NCBI GenBank assembly: GCA_902760865.1
Contig: CACWID010000002.1
Location: 1-64,000, forward strand
DNA: 64,000 nucleotides
Reading direction: 5' to 3'
Source of the DNA: an uncultured Bacteroidales bacterium
Lineage (GTDB): Bacteria; Bacteroidota; Bacteroidia; Bacteroidales; Muribaculaceae
In this document: positions 1 to 10,843 of the stretch, one piece after another
How positions within the stretch are numbered: the first letter of the stretch is position 1
Layout: the number at the start of each line of letters is the position of its first letter
Position numbers and translations under genes: made by a program
Notes under the pieces: model-generated
Told to the model about the DNA's origin: nothing
Databases searched by the model: none
Seen by the model: the letters and a program-made list of their open reading frames with translations, nothing else

Positions 1-23
1 CTCTAAAAACCTAACACCTAATA

Positions 24-55
24 TTTGATATTTATTAAAAAATGACTATATTTGC
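24..55 (+). promoter_or_regulatory. Bacteroidetes-type promoter for the BspA-like gene
   Basis: A -7 box TATATTTGC at 47-55 fits the Bacteroidetes consensus TAnnTTTG. A TTTG at 24-27 lies 19 bases upstream of it, the spacing expected for the -33 element. The start codon at 87 follows after a short A-rich leader. This is a match to a known consensus, not a mapped start site. Confidence 0.7.
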
Positions 56-86
56 AGCAGTTATTAACTATTAAAACCAAATTACT

Positions 87-2243
87 ATGAAAAAGAAATC
101 ATTACTCCTCCGTTTGGTCGTCCTGGTGACGGCCATGATGTGTGCCCTCGGCGCCGCCGCTGCCGAGGCCTACGCCTGCTACACGCCGTCGAACACGACG
201 CTGACGTTCTACTACGACAACTACCGCAGCAGCCGCACAGGCACGATCTACGACATGAACACGGGCAACGACAGTCCCGGTTGGTACACTGACGGCATCA
301 ATGCCAATGTGACCAAGGTGGTCTTTAACTCCTCGTTTGCCGATGCCCGCCCGACGACCACTTTCGGTTGGTTCAGTGGCATGCAGAATCTTCAATCCAT
401 CACGGGTATGAATGAATACCTGAACACCAGCGAGGTCACCAAAATGGGTAATATGTTTATGGATTGTGGAAATTTGACGATCCTTGACTTGAGCGGTTTC
501 AACACGTCCAAGGTGACCAGTATGAATTGGATGTTCGGTCGGTGCAATAACCTGCGCACCATCTATGTGGGCAATGGATGGAGCACCGCATCCGTGGCCT
601 ATTCCAATTATATGTTCAACGGCTGCACCAGCCTGGTGGGCGGCCAGGGGACGACCTACGATTCCAGCCATACGAATGCCACCTACGCCCACATCGACGG
701 CGGCCCCAGCAACCCGGGCTACTTCACCGAAAAGGTGACCGAGGCCTATGCCTGCTACACGTCCTCGAACACGACGCTGACGTTCTACTACGACGGCCAG
801 CGCAGCTCCCGCACGGGCACGACCTACGACTTGAACACGGGCGACAACGATACCGGTTGGGAGAACGACGGTACCAATGCCAATGTGACTCAGGTGGTCT
901 TTGACCCCTCGTTCGCCAATGCCCGCCCGACGACTACCTATAGTTGGTTCTACAACATGAGGAATCTTCAATCCATCACGGGCCTGAGTTACCTGAACAC
1001 CAGCGAGGTGACCAATATGGGTTGGATGTTTACGAATTGTAATCAACTTACGAGCCTTGATGTAAGCCACTTCAACACGTCCAAGGTGATATATATGAAT
1101 CAATTGTTCTCTGGCTGCACTGGCTTAACGAGCCTTGATTTGAGCAGTTTCAACACGTCCAACGTGACCATAAAGATGAGTAGCATGTTCTATAACTGCT
1201 ACAATCTGCAGACCATCTATGTGGGCAGTGGTTGGAGCACTGCGGCTGTGATGTCCTCGACTAATATGTTCCTTAACTGCTCGAGCCTGGTGGGCGGCCA
1301 GGGCACGACCTGGAACGAATCCAACCCGACGGACAAGACCTATGCCCATATCGACGGCGGCACGAGCAACCCTGGCTACTTCACCGACAAGAATGCGCCT
1401 GTGCCCTATGCCTGCTACACGTCCTCGAACACGACGCTGACGTTCTACTACGACAACCAGCGCAGCAGCCGCACGGGCACGACCTACGACCTGAACACGG
1501 GCACCAATTTTACCGATTGGCACAACGACGGCACCAATTATTATGTGACTCAGGTGGTCTTTGACCCCTCGTTCGCCAATGCCCGTCCGACGAGCACCAG
1601 TGATTGGTTCGATAGCATGACGAACCTCGAATCCATCACGGGCATGAATTACCTGAACACCAGCGAGGTGACCAGTATGGCATGGATGTTCTTAGGCTGT
1701 AGAAAGCTTACAAGCCTTGATGTGAGCCACTTCAACACGTCCAAGGTGATATATATGACTCAAATGTTCTATAGATGCATTGGTTTGACGAGCCTTGACT
1801 TGAGCAGTTTCAATACGTCCAAGGTGATAGATATGCAGTCTATGTTCGAGGAGAGCAATAAACTGCAGACCATCTATGTGGGCAGTGGTTGGAGCACTGC
1901 GGCTGTGACGTCCTCGACTAATATGTTCAATAACTGCACCAGCCTGGTGGGTGGCCAGGGCACGACCTATAGCTCCTCGAACCCGATGGACAAGACCTAC
2001 GCCCACATCGACGGCGGCACGAGCAACCCGGGCTACTTCACCGCAAAGAACGCTGGCCTGCGTGGCGACGTGAACGGCGACGGCAACGTGAACATCAGCG
2101 ACGTGACCGCCCTGATCAACTACCTGCTCTCGCACAACGCCACCGGACTGAATCTCCAGAACGCCAACTGCAACCAGAACAGCACGATCAACATCAGCGA
2201 CGTGACGGCACTGATCAATTATCTGCTCAGCCACTCGTGGTAG
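87..2243 (+). CDS. BspA-like (DUF285) surface protein with dockerin-like C-terminus
   Basis: This is a predicted exported surface protein of 718 residues. Residues 1-26 form a signal peptide ending in AAAA before EAYACY. Three homologous modules of roughly 200 residues follow, each opening with a variant of YACYT.SNTTLTFYYD. Each contains BspA/DUF285 leucine-rich units such as TSLDVSHFNTSKV and MFxxC, and each ends near AHIDGG.SNPGYFT. The last ~62 residues are two dockerin-like repeats (GDVNGDGNVNISDV, then NISDVTALINYLL), the first with the Asp/Asn pattern of an EF-hand-like calcium loop. Proteins of this family are cell-surface adhesins or ligand binders; the ligand cannot be told from sequence. 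The near-identical module DNA suggests duplication and continuing recombination. Confidence 0.88.
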   Translation: MKKKSLLLRLVVLVTAMMCALGAAAAEAYACYTPSNTTLTFYYDNYRSSRTGTIYDMNTGNDSPGWYTDGINANVTKVVFNSSFADARPTTTFGWFSGMQNLQSITGMNEYLNTSEVTKMGNMFMDCGNLTILDLSGFNTSKVTSMNWMFGRCNNLRTIYVGNGWSTASVAYSNYMFNGCTSLVGGQGTTYDSSHTNATYAHIDGGPSNPGYFTEKVTEAYACYTSSNTTLTFYYDGQRSSRTGTTYDLNTGDNDTGWENDGTNANVTQVVFDPSFANARPTTTYSWFYNMRNLQSITGLSYLNTSEVTNMGWMFTNCNQLTSLDVSHFNTSKVIYMNQLFSGCTGLTSLDLSSFNTSNVTIKMSSMFYNCYNLQTIYVGSGWSTAAVMSSTNMFLNCSSLVGGQGTTWNESNPTDKTYAHIDGGTSNPGYFTDKNAPVPYACYTSSNTTLTFYYDNQRSSRTGTTYDLNTGTNFTDWHNDGTNYYVTQVVFDPSFANARPTSTSDWFDSMTNLESITGMNYLNTSEVTSMAWMFLGCRKLTSLDVSHFNTSKVIYMTQMFYRCIGLTSLDLSSFNTSKVIDMQSMFEESNKLQTIYVGSGWSTAAVTSSTNMFNNCTSLVGGQGTTYSSSNPMDKTYAHIDGGTSNPGYFTAKNAGLRGDVNGDGNVNISDVTALINYLLSHNATGLNLQNANCNQNSTINISDVTALINYLLSHSW

Positions 2244-2262
2244 CTGTTAGCCTTTAGCCTTT

Positions 2263-2453
2263 AGCTGGCATCCGCGTTTGTTATTTAAACGCTGATTACG
2301 CGAATTACACGAATTATTTAAATAATCAGCGATAATCCGCGTAATCAGCGTTCATTTATGAAAGAAGCATCCGCATTCCAGTTAAACGGAACGCGGATAC
2401 CAATTTGGTTAATTCGTATCATTCGCCGACAGCTAAAATCGCGGATGCCAGCT
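2263..2453. repeat. Nested inverted repeats in the 2244-2580 intergenic region
   Basis: The outer arms are 14 bases (AGCTGGCATCCGCG at 2263-2276, its complement at 2440-2453). Inside them lies a second inverted pair of about 20 bases, 2288-2352, with arms beginning AACGCTGATTACGCG and ending CGCGTAATCAGCGTT. A further short hairpin around ATCCGC/GCGGAT lies near 2370-2400. The rest of 2244-2580 shows no gene. It ends in a T-rich stretch that includes TTTAGCGTCTTTGCGGC, which looks like another interspersed intergenic sequence. The function is unknown: it could be an interspersed palindromic element, or a transcript end for the upstream gene. Confidence 0.6.
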
Positions 2454-2580
2454 TAAAAATTTTAGCGTCTTTGCGGCTTAGCGTGAGACGTAGCCCGGAT
2501 GGCATTGTTTTTATTGTATTTATTTTCATTTAGTGAATTTTGTTTGCTCGCAAGGCCGATTAAACATTGAGTTACGATTT

Positions 2581-3402
2581 ATGAAAAGAACAACCAGATT
2601 ATTAGTATTGCTCATCCTCATCGCCTGGTGTGCTGGTGGGCTCGCGCAAGGTTACCAGCAGGTCAACGACATCCCCTATACCGTCAAGACCGACGCCTAC
2701 TCGCTCGAGCGCCTGAAACTTGACGTGTATCATCCCGAGAAAGGCGGCAACCACCCCGTCATCGTCTGGTTCCATGGCGGAGGCCTGGAGGGCGGCAACA
2801 AAGAGATTCCTGAACAACTCAAGGAAAAGGACTTGGTGGTTGTAGGGGTGAACTACAGGCTATTGCCACATGTGAGCGTCGAGGAGACGCTGGATGATGC
2901 CGCCGAGGCCGTGGCATGGGTATTCAGGAACATCCCGAAGTATGGCGGCGACCCGCGCAAGATTGTCGTGACCGGCCACTCGGCTGGCGGCTACATCTCC
3001 ATGATGCTGTGCCTCGACAAAAAGTGGCTGGCGACCTATGCCATCGATGCCAACGACGTGATGATGTATGTCCCCTTCAGCGGACAGGCCATCACCCACT
3101 ACAATGTGCGTAAGATGCAGGGCATCCCGCCCCTGCAGCCCACCATCGACAAGTATGCACCGCTCTACTGGGTGCGTGGCGACTGCCCGCCGCTGGTACT
3201 GATCTGCGGTGACCGCGAGCTGGAACTCTACGGCCGCTATGACGAGAACCAGTACCTTGCCCGCATGATGAAACTCGCCGGCCACCAGCAGACCTACCTC
3301 TACGAGATTGACGGCCACGGCCACGGCAGCATGGTCGCTCCCGGCTTCCACATCCTCGAGACCCACCTCCGCCAGATGCTCGGTCTTCCCGTCTATCCAT
3401 AA
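2581..3402 (+). CDS. Secreted alpha/beta-hydrolase, esterase/lipase type
   Basis: The protein has 273 residues from the ATG at 2581. This start is preferred over an upstream in-frame GTG at 2533 because it gives a clean signal peptide (MKRTTRLLVLLILIAWCAGG). The fold is alpha/beta-hydrolase of the carboxylesterase / hormone-sensitive-lipase kind: an oxyanion-hole HGGG motif lies in VWFHGGGLEGG, the nucleophile elbow is GHSAGG, and a late DGHGHGSM supplies the likely catalytic His. Such enzymes in Bacteroidales often deacetylate or de-esterify carbohydrates or small esters; the substrate is not evident. It is followed by a repeat element and then convergent genes. Confidence 0.82.
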   Translation: MKRTTRLLVLLILIAWCAGGLAQGYQQVNDIPYTVKTDAYSLERLKLDVYHPEKGGNHPVIVWFHGGGLEGGNKEIPEQLKEKDLVVVGVNYRLLPHVSVEETLDDAAEAVAWVFRNIPKYGGDPRKIVVTGHSAGGYISMMLCLDKKWLATYAIDANDVMMYVPFSGQAITHYNVRKMQGIPPLQPTIDKYAPLYWVRGDCPPLVLICGDRELELYGRYDENQYLARMMKLAGHQQTYLYEIDGHGHGSMVAPGFHILETHLRQMLGLPVYP

Positions 3403-3484
3403 TCCCCTATTGCAAAGACAATTCCCACCACTACGACAGGGTCCCCTATGGGGTTGTTGCAAAACTCAATAGACACTACAAGTT

Positions 3485-3594
3485 ATCGGCCTACGGCCGA
3501 GAAATTAAACAAAAATTTGTATATAAATTAAACAAAATGATTTTTATTTTAATTTTATTTATAATTTTGTTAAATTTCTCGCGCGTAGCGCGAT
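3485..3594. repeat. Hairpin-bounded A/T-rich repeat, copy 1
   Basis: The left end is ATCGGCCTACGGCCGAG, a small G/C hairpin, then AAATTAAACAAAA motifs. The right end is the mirror image: TTTCTC followed by GCGCGTAGCGCGAT, again a small G/C hairpin. The G/C stems of the two ends differ in sequence (GGCC against GCGC) but keep the same shape. Related copies lie at 23008 (left half) and 40591 (complete). There is no open reading frame inside and no clear target-site duplication. Confidence 0.75.
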
Positions 3595-3666
3595 CATATA
3601 ATTTTTAGGTGTTAGTTTCGCAACAAACCTCCCATTCTATCAAACCCCATCACTCCCTATCCACCA

Positions 3667-3699
3667 GAAAAACGGGCTGGAGCGCTTTGCCCCAGCCCG
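3667..3699 (-). terminator. Intrinsic terminator of the PPC-like gene
   Basis: On the minus strand an 8-bp stem (CGGGCTGG paired with CCAGCCCG, 3673-3699) is followed by a run of five T (complement of 3668-3672). It sits about 85 bases past the stop codon of the minus-strand gene ending at 3783. Confidence 0.75.
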
Positions 3700-3782
3700 C
3701 ATCATCTTATACTGCATCAATCCGTTTTAGTCTCAATACATTCTTTTTTAGAGCTTAAAGATTTAGCTTGAGCACCTGAGAA

Positions 3783-5600
3783 TCAATGCCCGCTCAACAG
3801 CATATTGATGAGAGCGGTCACATCGGCGATGTTCACTTGGCCCTCACCGTCAACATCGGCATCCTCTGGAGCGGAGCCCTGAGCATTGCCTCTCAACAGT
3901 ATATTAATGAGGGCGGTCACGTCGGCGATGTTCACACTGTTATCACCGTCAACATCACCCGTCTTGGTGGGACCGTTATAGGTCAAACGATAGCCACCGC
4001 TGCCACCATAGCGGTAAACCTTGACATAATAAGTGCCCTTTTCAACATCATTGGCATGGAAGGTGATCGTATCAGAGCCATAGTTTGAGGTTGAGGCCGA
4101 GAAACTGCCCATGGAATAGGTGGTGCCATCACTTCTCAAACCGTAAACACAAGAATTAGTGCGGTATAACAACAAGTTCTCGGTGCCTGTTACTGTTAAT
4201 TCGATAGAACCTTTCTTGGTAACAGTGAATCTGTACCAGTCCTGATTATCGGTAACGTCATCCGAAGTGCGGTAACCTAATCTGCCTTGCTTGGTCGGGC
4301 CGCTGGGCAGCCAACCGGCGTGCTCGTAATCCTCATTGGGCTCTGCATCATTGGCCAGCGGGCATCGGGTGAACTTATAATACAGCTTGTAGCCGCCGCC
4401 ACCGGTACTGTTATAGCGGTTGATGTGGATGTAATAGGTGCCGGGACCCACGTCGGTGGCTTTGAATGTCATGGTATCAGTCTGAGAGGCGGAGATGGTA
4501 TTTCCCGTAAAACAGCCTCGGCTATAAATGTCATTGTTCTTGTAGCCATTAACGGTGCTGTATTGGGGATAGAATCTCACCGTCCCGGTGGCGGTGGCCA
4601 TGAGTTCAATCTGCCCTTCCTCGGGAACAACGATTTTGTACCAGTCATCGGTGTCGGTGACGTCATCCGATGTGCGATAGCCTAACCTGCCCTCCACGGT
4701 GCGGCCGCTTACAAGCAGGCTGGAGTGCTCATAGTCGTTGTTGGGCTCTGGGTCAGCTGCAAGCGCACAAGGAGTAAACTTGTAATACAACTTGTAGCCG
4801 CCGCCACCGGTACTGTTATAGCGGTTGATGCGGATGTAATAGGTGCCTACGCCCACGTCGGTGGCTTTGAATGTCATGGTATCAGTCTGAGAGGCGGAGA
4901 TGGTATTTCCCGTAAAAGAGCCCCGACTATAAATGTCACCGTTCTTGTAGCCATTAACGGTGCTGTAGTAGGGATAGAATCTCACCGTCCCGGTGGCGGT
5001 GGCCATGAGTTCAATCTGCCCTTCCTCGGGAACAACGATTTTGTACCAATCCTCGGTATCGGTGACGTCATCCGATGTGCGGTAGCCTAACCTGCCCTCC
5101 ACGGTGCTGCCGCTTGCAAGCAGGCTGGAGTGCTCATAGTCGTTATTGGGCTCCGGGTCATTGGCCAGCGAGCAGGGGGTAAACTTGTAATACAGCCTGA
5201 AAGTTCCGGGACCTGTACCATCATAGCTTCTGAGCTTGATGTAATAGTTGCCTACGCCCACGTCGCTGGCTTTGAATGTGATGGTATCAGATTTGGAACC
5301 AGGACCAGGAAGGAGATTCCCCGTAAAATGGCCTCGGTCATAAATGTCACCGTTCTTGTAGCCATAAACGATGCAATAATAGGCATAGAAGTTCACACCC
5401 TCGGCAAAGCCTTGGAACTCAATCTGTCCCTCCTCGGGAACGACAATTTTGTACCATACCTCGCTGTCGTTGCCCCCGAACGTGCCGGTCTTGGTCGCTC
5501 CGCTGTTGATTAGCGTGGCGGTCTGCCACGAACTGCCTTGTGCCAGCAGGCCCATCGAGGTCGCCAGCATTACTGCAAATAGTAAAAATAATTTCTTCAT
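3783..5600 (-). CDS. Secreted protein with four PPC-like domains and dockerin-like C-terminus
   Basis: The protein has 605 residues. The signal peptide is MKKLFLLFAVMLATSMGLLAQ. Four repeats of about 125 residues follow. They share EVWYKIVVPEEGQIEF or a variant (DWYKIVVPEEGQIEL), a DTxTFKATDVG.GTYYI core and a C.LAxDPEPNNDYEHS linker, which together resemble the bacterial pre-peptidase C-terminal (PPC) beta-sandwich. The last ~59 residues are two dockerin-like repeats (GDVDGDNSVNIADV and DVDGEGQVNIADV). No catalytic domain is present, so it is probably a binding or structural surface protein. Repeats 2 and 3 are nearly identical in DNA, a sign of recent duplication. Confidence 0.85.
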   Translation of the reverse strand: MKKLFLLFAVMLATSMGLLAQGSSWQTATLINSGATKTGTFGGNDSEVWYKIVVPEEGQIEFQGFAEGVNFYAYYCIVYGYKNGDIYDRGHFTGNLLPGPGSKSDTITFKASDVGVGNYYIKLRSYDGTGPGTFRLYYKFTPCSLANDPEPNNDYEHSSLLASGSTVEGRLGYRTSDDVTDTEDWYKIVVPEEGQIELMATATGTVRFYPYYSTVNGYKNGDIYSRGSFTGNTISASQTDTMTFKATDVGVGTYYIRINRYNSTGGGGYKLYYKFTPCALAADPEPNNDYEHSSLLVSGRTVEGRLGYRTSDDVTDTDDWYKIVVPEEGQIELMATATGTVRFYPQYSTVNGYKNNDIYSRGCFTGNTISASQTDTMTFKATDVGPGTYYIHINRYNSTGGGGYKLYYKFTRCPLANDAEPNEDYEHAGWLPSGPTKQGRLGYRTSDDVTDNQDWYRFTVTKKGSIELTVTGTENLLLYRTNSCVYGLRSDGTTYSMGSFSASTSNYGSDTITFHANDVEKGTYYVKVYRYGGSGGYRLTYNGPTKTGDVDGDNSVNIADVTALINILLRGNAQGSAPEDADVDGEGQVNIADVTALINMLLSGH

Positions 5601-5699
5601 AATGTACTCATGGGTTTAAAAAGTTAATAATATATGTGAATTAAATTCATTCATGGAAATGTAAATATATAGAACATATAATGGGCAAAAATACTTGTT

Positions 5700-5708
5700 G
5701 CAAAGTTA
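5700..5708 (-). promoter_or_regulatory. Candidate -7 promoter box for the PPC-like gene
   Basis: Read on the minus strand, 5708-5700 is TAACTTTGC, a match to TAnnTTTG. It lies about 100 bases upstream of the start at 5600. No well-spaced -33 TTTG is seen. Confidence 0.45.
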
Positions 5709-5743
5709 GTTCAACAATGCTACTGGGGGCCTCTCAAAAAAGT

Positions 5744-5781
5744 AAAAACGACTCTCAAAAATATTTTTGGGAGTCGTTTTT
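5744..5781 (-). terminator. Strong terminator hairpin after the kelch/AraC gene
   Basis: AAAAACGACTC and GAGTCGTTTTT pair in an almost perfect ~18-bp stem with an A/T-rich tip. The A and T runs at the two ends would let it work in both directions. It follows the stop of the minus-strand regulator gene (5846) by about 65 bases. Confidence 0.85.
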
Positions 5782-5845
5782 CGTATATTTACCACTGTAA
5801 CAATATTTTTTATGAATTATGGAGATTTCATCAAGCTTGTTGAGA

Positions 5846-7564
5846 TTAAGAATTAGTGGTTTTCCAATCGTTGGGCGTAGTGCCGGTGATGGATTTGAAG
5901 ATGCGATAGAACGATGATTCACTAGAAAAACCTGCCGCAGTCCACACTTCCGTCAACTTGATGTCGGGGGAACAACTGAGCATTTGTTGAGCAAACTTCA
6001 CACGATAGGTGTTGACAAACTGAGGGAAGGTGCAGTTGTGGCGTGACTTGATGCAATTGGATAAGACAATGCGGTTTGTACCCAAAGCATTGGCGATATC
6101 GGTAACCTTCAGGTCTGGGTTCAAGAAAGGACGCTCCTCCTCCATCATCTGGAGAAGACGACGCATAAGTTCGGCACAATCCTCACCATCGTCAGTTGCC
6201 TCCAAATCCTCGGCTAGGGGGGCGGTAAGAGTTTCCGCATCGGGCAATTCAATGGGCGGCATTTCATCTGTTTGTCCCATTTTCTTTCGCCTGAACAGCA
6301 AGGCCATCAGAGCGGCCACGGCAGCGATAGTCAGAACAAGAAGAGCCCACTTCCACAGCGGCCAACCTGTTGCCGCGGCCTTGCTGTGTGGGCTGACGTG
6401 AATCAGCCACGTGGCAGCGGTGGGTTTGAAGAATGAGGATTTAGGCACGCCACCTATCAGCATCAAGTCTCCGTCGGCGTTCAGAAGTGGAAACGTGACG
6501 TCCACATCGGTCAGCACGTCGGTGAAACAAAAAGTCAGACGGGCCGGTGTGGGGGCATAGTCGATAGCGACAACATACACGTGTGTTGAGTCACATGGCG
6601 ATACGGAACTGGAATCACAACCGATAAGATATGCCCGCTGACGCTGACGGTCAACAAGGAAGCTGATGCTGTAGTGGATTTCACCCCATTGATACGACCT
6701 GGGGATGGGCACATCAGTAGCCAGCAACGAGAATTCTCCATTGGTGACGCGGGCAATGGCTGGCTGTCCATCATCATTTTTGATCGGTAACAGATAGGAA
6801 TAGTCCCCTTTAGACTTATCGCCGATAAAAACAGTGGATGACGGCCAGAACGTGAATCCCGGGAGGATCCTCCACTCCTCGAGCAATGGCACATGGTATG
6901 GTTCACCCTTCAGGCGGTCGACCACTGGCTGAGTGATTTCATGACCTACCGTGTCCCGTCCACCGATGATTATGGCATTATCATTAGCCGTTTGCAGTAT
7001 GTACGGGGTGCATCGGCCGACACTCACCCCCTTCACCGGCAAGAAACTGATCTTACCGTCATAGATTTCGATGGCATCCTCATGGTGCCAGTTGCCGGCA
7101 ATGACGGCACGGCCATCGTCCAACGCCAAGGACGATGCCAAAGCTCGCTTGGTGTCGAGACTGGCAAATCCTTCTGACGTGCGAGTTAACGGATCATAGA
7201 GTTCGGCCTCAAAACTTTGCCCGACGCCCAGATTCTCGCTGTGTCCTCCAGCGATGAGCACTTTACCTGTCGTCAGTTCAACGGCAAAGCCGTCATCATG
7301 GTTGAATGCGGTCGGCACCAAATGCCACTTGCCGTCCTTATAATATTCGAGGGTAGGCGTCGGCACGAAGTTGGTGGTGTGCCCGCCAATTGCCGTCGGC
7401 TCACCGTTCAGCAGCAACACCGTATGTCCATAACGAGGCACGTTCATGTCTGCCAGCCGCTCTGCCTCAACTTTCACGACGGGACATTGCATCCCAGCGC
7501 TACCTTGCTGAGCAGCAAGTGGCAGCAGCACTATAAGGCTATATAATAGGAGAAGGTATCTCAT
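5846..7564 (-). CDS. Membrane-anchored kelch-propeller AraC-type regulator
   Basis: The protein has 572 residues from the ATG at 7564. That start gives a signal sequence (MRYLLLLYSLIVLLPLAAQQ); a longer in-frame start at 7639 would bury it. Residues ~30-395 form a predicted periplasmic region with kelch / galactose-oxidase-like blades (NVPRYGHTVLLLNGEPTAIGGH, KVLIAGGH, NAIIIGGR, LMLIGGV). Residues ~403-424 are a transmembrane helix followed by RRKK. Residues ~475-570 form an AraC/XylS helix-turn-helix domain (KVTDIANALGTNRIVLSNCI, then AGFSSESSFYRIFKSITG). No histidine kinase or receiver lies between, so it is not a standard hybrid two-component system. It probably senses a periplasmic ligand and controls nearby surface genes; that role is inferred from position. 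Confidence 0.85.
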   Translation of the reverse strand: MRYLLLLYSLIVLLPLAAQQGSAGMQCPVVKVEAERLADMNVPRYGHTVLLLNGEPTAIGGHTTNFVPTPTLEYYKDGKWHLVPTAFNHDDGFAVELTTGKVLIAGGHSENLGVGQSFEAELYDPLTRTSEGFASLDTKRALASSLALDDGRAVIAGNWHHEDAIEIYDGKISFLPVKGVSVGRCTPYILQTANDNAIIIGGRDTVGHEITQPVVDRLKGEPYHVPLLEEWRILPGFTFWPSSTVFIGDKSKGDYSYLLPIKNDDGQPAIARVTNGEFSLLATDVPIPRSYQWGEIHYSISFLVDRQRQRAYLIGCDSSSVSPCDSTHVYVVAIDYAPTPARLTFCFTDVLTDVDVTFPLLNADGDLMLIGGVPKSSFFKPTAATWLIHVSPHSKAAATGWPLWKWALLVLTIAAVAALMALLFRRKKMGQTDEMPPIELPDAETLTAPLAEDLEATDDGEDCAELMRRLLQMMEEERPFLNPDLKVTDIANALGTNRIVLSNCIKSRHNCTFPQFVNTYRVKFAQQMLSCSPDIKLTEVWTAAGFSSESSFYRIFKSITGTTPNDWKTTNS

Positions 7565-7788
7565 CGGCTGAGCGGGTTTAGAGTGCAAATATCGCCATAA
7601 TCCCTGAGCCGTGCAAGCACACCACCATAATACTACCATTCTCCGCCAGCCACACCGCGACAGGATAATGTTGCAAGAATACTGGCAGAGGGCATCAGAA
7701 TACCCTGTCCCAAGGAAAAAACAGAAGAATAAAAAGGCTGATGATAAATAAACTAGCGACTAGGGGGCAGAAACTAGAAACTTATTAC

Positions 7789-7797
7789 TAATTTTGC
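7789..7797 (+). promoter_or_regulatory. Candidate -7 promoter box for rlmN
   Basis: TAATTTTGC fits TAnnTTTG and lies 30 bases upstream of the rlmN start codon. No clear -33 element is visible. Confidence 0.5.
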
Positions 7798-7827
7798 AGT
7801 TTGAACAAATACTAAATCTTTCTTGAC

Positions 7828-8868
7828 ATGAGCAACGACAAGACGAAGCAGCCGCTGGCCGGCATGACACTCGAGGAGATTCAGGATGCGGTAACCGCAT
7901 TGGGTATGCCACGTTTTGTGGCTAAACAGCTGGCACAGTGGATTTACCAGAAGCGTGTGAACGACTTTGAGCAGATGCTCAACATCTCCAAGGCCAACCG
8001 CGAACTGCTGGCAAGCCGCTACTGCGTGGGCCTGTACCCGCCCAGCCAGGCAGCGAGCAGCGAGGACGGCACCGTCAAGTACCTGTTCGACGTGGGTTCT
8101 GGACAGGCCATCGAGTCGGTCTATATTCCCGAGGAAGACCGCGCCACGCTGTGCATTTCGTCCCAGAAGGGGTGCAGGATGAACTGCTACTTCTGCATGA
8201 CAGGGCGTCAGGGCTTCCACGGCAATCTCACGTCCAACCAGATCATCAACCAGGTGCTGAGCATTCCCGACAGCGAGAAACTGACCAACGTCGTGTTCAT
8301 GGGCATGGGCGAGCCGCTGGACAACCTCGACGAGGTGCTGCGCGTCATCGCCATCCTCACCGAGCCTTGGGGACTGGCATGGAGCCCGAAGCGCGTCACC
8401 GTCTCGACCGTGGGCAAGAAGCCCGAGCTGAAGATCCTGTGTGAGCAGACCAGTGTCCACATCGCCGTGAGCATCCACAACGCCGTTCAGGAGGAGCGCT
8501 CCTCGATGATGCCCATCGAGCGCATCTACCCCATCGCCGATATTATGGAGATGCTCGGCAACTACGACTTTGCCCACCAGCGCCGCCTGTCGGTGGAATA
8601 CATCTGCTGGCAGTGGTTCAACGACGACATCCAGCACGCCGAGAAGCTCCGTGAGTTGTTGCCCAACGAGCACGTGCGCGTCAACCTCATCCGCTACCAC
8701 ATGGTTCCCGGCATCGAGAAACTGCGCACCAGCAGCGATGAGCGCATGACCTACTTCCGCGACTACCTCAACGGCAAGGGCATCACCTGCACCATCCGGC
8801 GCAGCCGTGGCGAGGACATCGCGGCAGCCTGCGGCCAACTCGCCGGCCAGGTACGCAAGAAGAAATAA
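7828..8868 (+). CDS. rlmN: 23S rRNA (adenine(2503)-C(2))-methyltransferase
   Basis: This radical-SAM enzyme methylates C2 of A2503 in 23S rRNA and C2 of A37 in some tRNAs. The protein has 346 residues, normal for the family. The iron-sulfur cluster motif CRMNCYFC (Cys116, Cys120, Cys123) is present, followed by FMGMGEPLDN. A C-terminal Cys (about residue 335, in AAACGQL) matches the second catalytic cysteine that carries the methyl group. It has its own promoter box. The following nuclease gene starts 46 bases on, so co-transcription is possible but functionally unrelated. Confidence 0.96.
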   Translation: MSNDKTKQPLAGMTLEEIQDAVTALGMPRFVAKQLAQWIYQKRVNDFEQMLNISKANRELLASRYCVGLYPPSQAASSEDGTVKYLFDVGSGQAIESVYIPEEDRATLCISSQKGCRMNCYFCMTGRQGFHGNLTSNQIINQVLSIPDSEKLTNVVFMGMGEPLDNLDEVLRVIAILTEPWGLAWSPKRVTVSTVGKKPELKILCEQTSVHIAVSIHNAVQEERSSMMPIERIYPIADIMEMLGNYDFAHQRRLSVEYICWQWFNDDIQHAEKLRELLPNEHVRVNLIRYHMVPGIEKLRTSSDERMTYFRDYLNGKGITCTIRRSRGEDIAAACGQLAGQVRKKK

Positions 8869-8877
8869 GGCGCCATC

Positions 8878-8910
8878 AACTGTCAACTGAAAACTGCCAA
8901 CTGAAAACTG
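8878..8910. repeat. Short 14-base tandem repeat
   Basis: Two units of the type TCAACTGAAAACTG stand in tandem between rlmN and the nuclease gene. The same 14-base unit recurs at 17774-17814. Confidence 0.7.
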
Positions 8911-8914
8911 AGAT

Positions 8915-10717
<1,803 letters not shown>

Positions 10718-10843
10718 CTCCCGACAAACCGACAGAAACAGACAGCCCGTTGACAACCCTCAATCCTCCATAAACTGTGGGTGACTCACAACAGGCTGTT
10801 TTTATTTCATTCAAAACACATCAACATTAACCTATCATTTCAA

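Larger units (their letters stand above)
3403..3782. other. Intergenic region between convergent genes
   Basis: This 380-base stretch contains no plausible gene. It holds one copy of the hairpin-bounded A/T-rich repeat (3485-3594) and an intrinsic terminator for the minus-strand gene (3667-3699). Outside the repeat, GTTGTTGCAAAACT at 3454-3467 is roughly complementary to GTTTCGCAACAAAC at 3615-3628. The inverted symmetry may therefore extend beyond the core repeat. Confidence 0.7.

Noticed and set aside
1-22. A fourth copy of the hairpin-bounded repeat at the left edge
   Set aside because: AAAAACCTAACACCTAATATT resembles the flank of copy 1 (complement of 3600-3620), but only the flank is visible and the core would lie outside the window.
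102-1103. Long minus-strand frames opposite the BspA-like gene (also 1125-1523 and 1692-2234)
   Set aside because: They mirror the repeats of the real gene, change composition with it, and have no ribosome-binding site or promoter.
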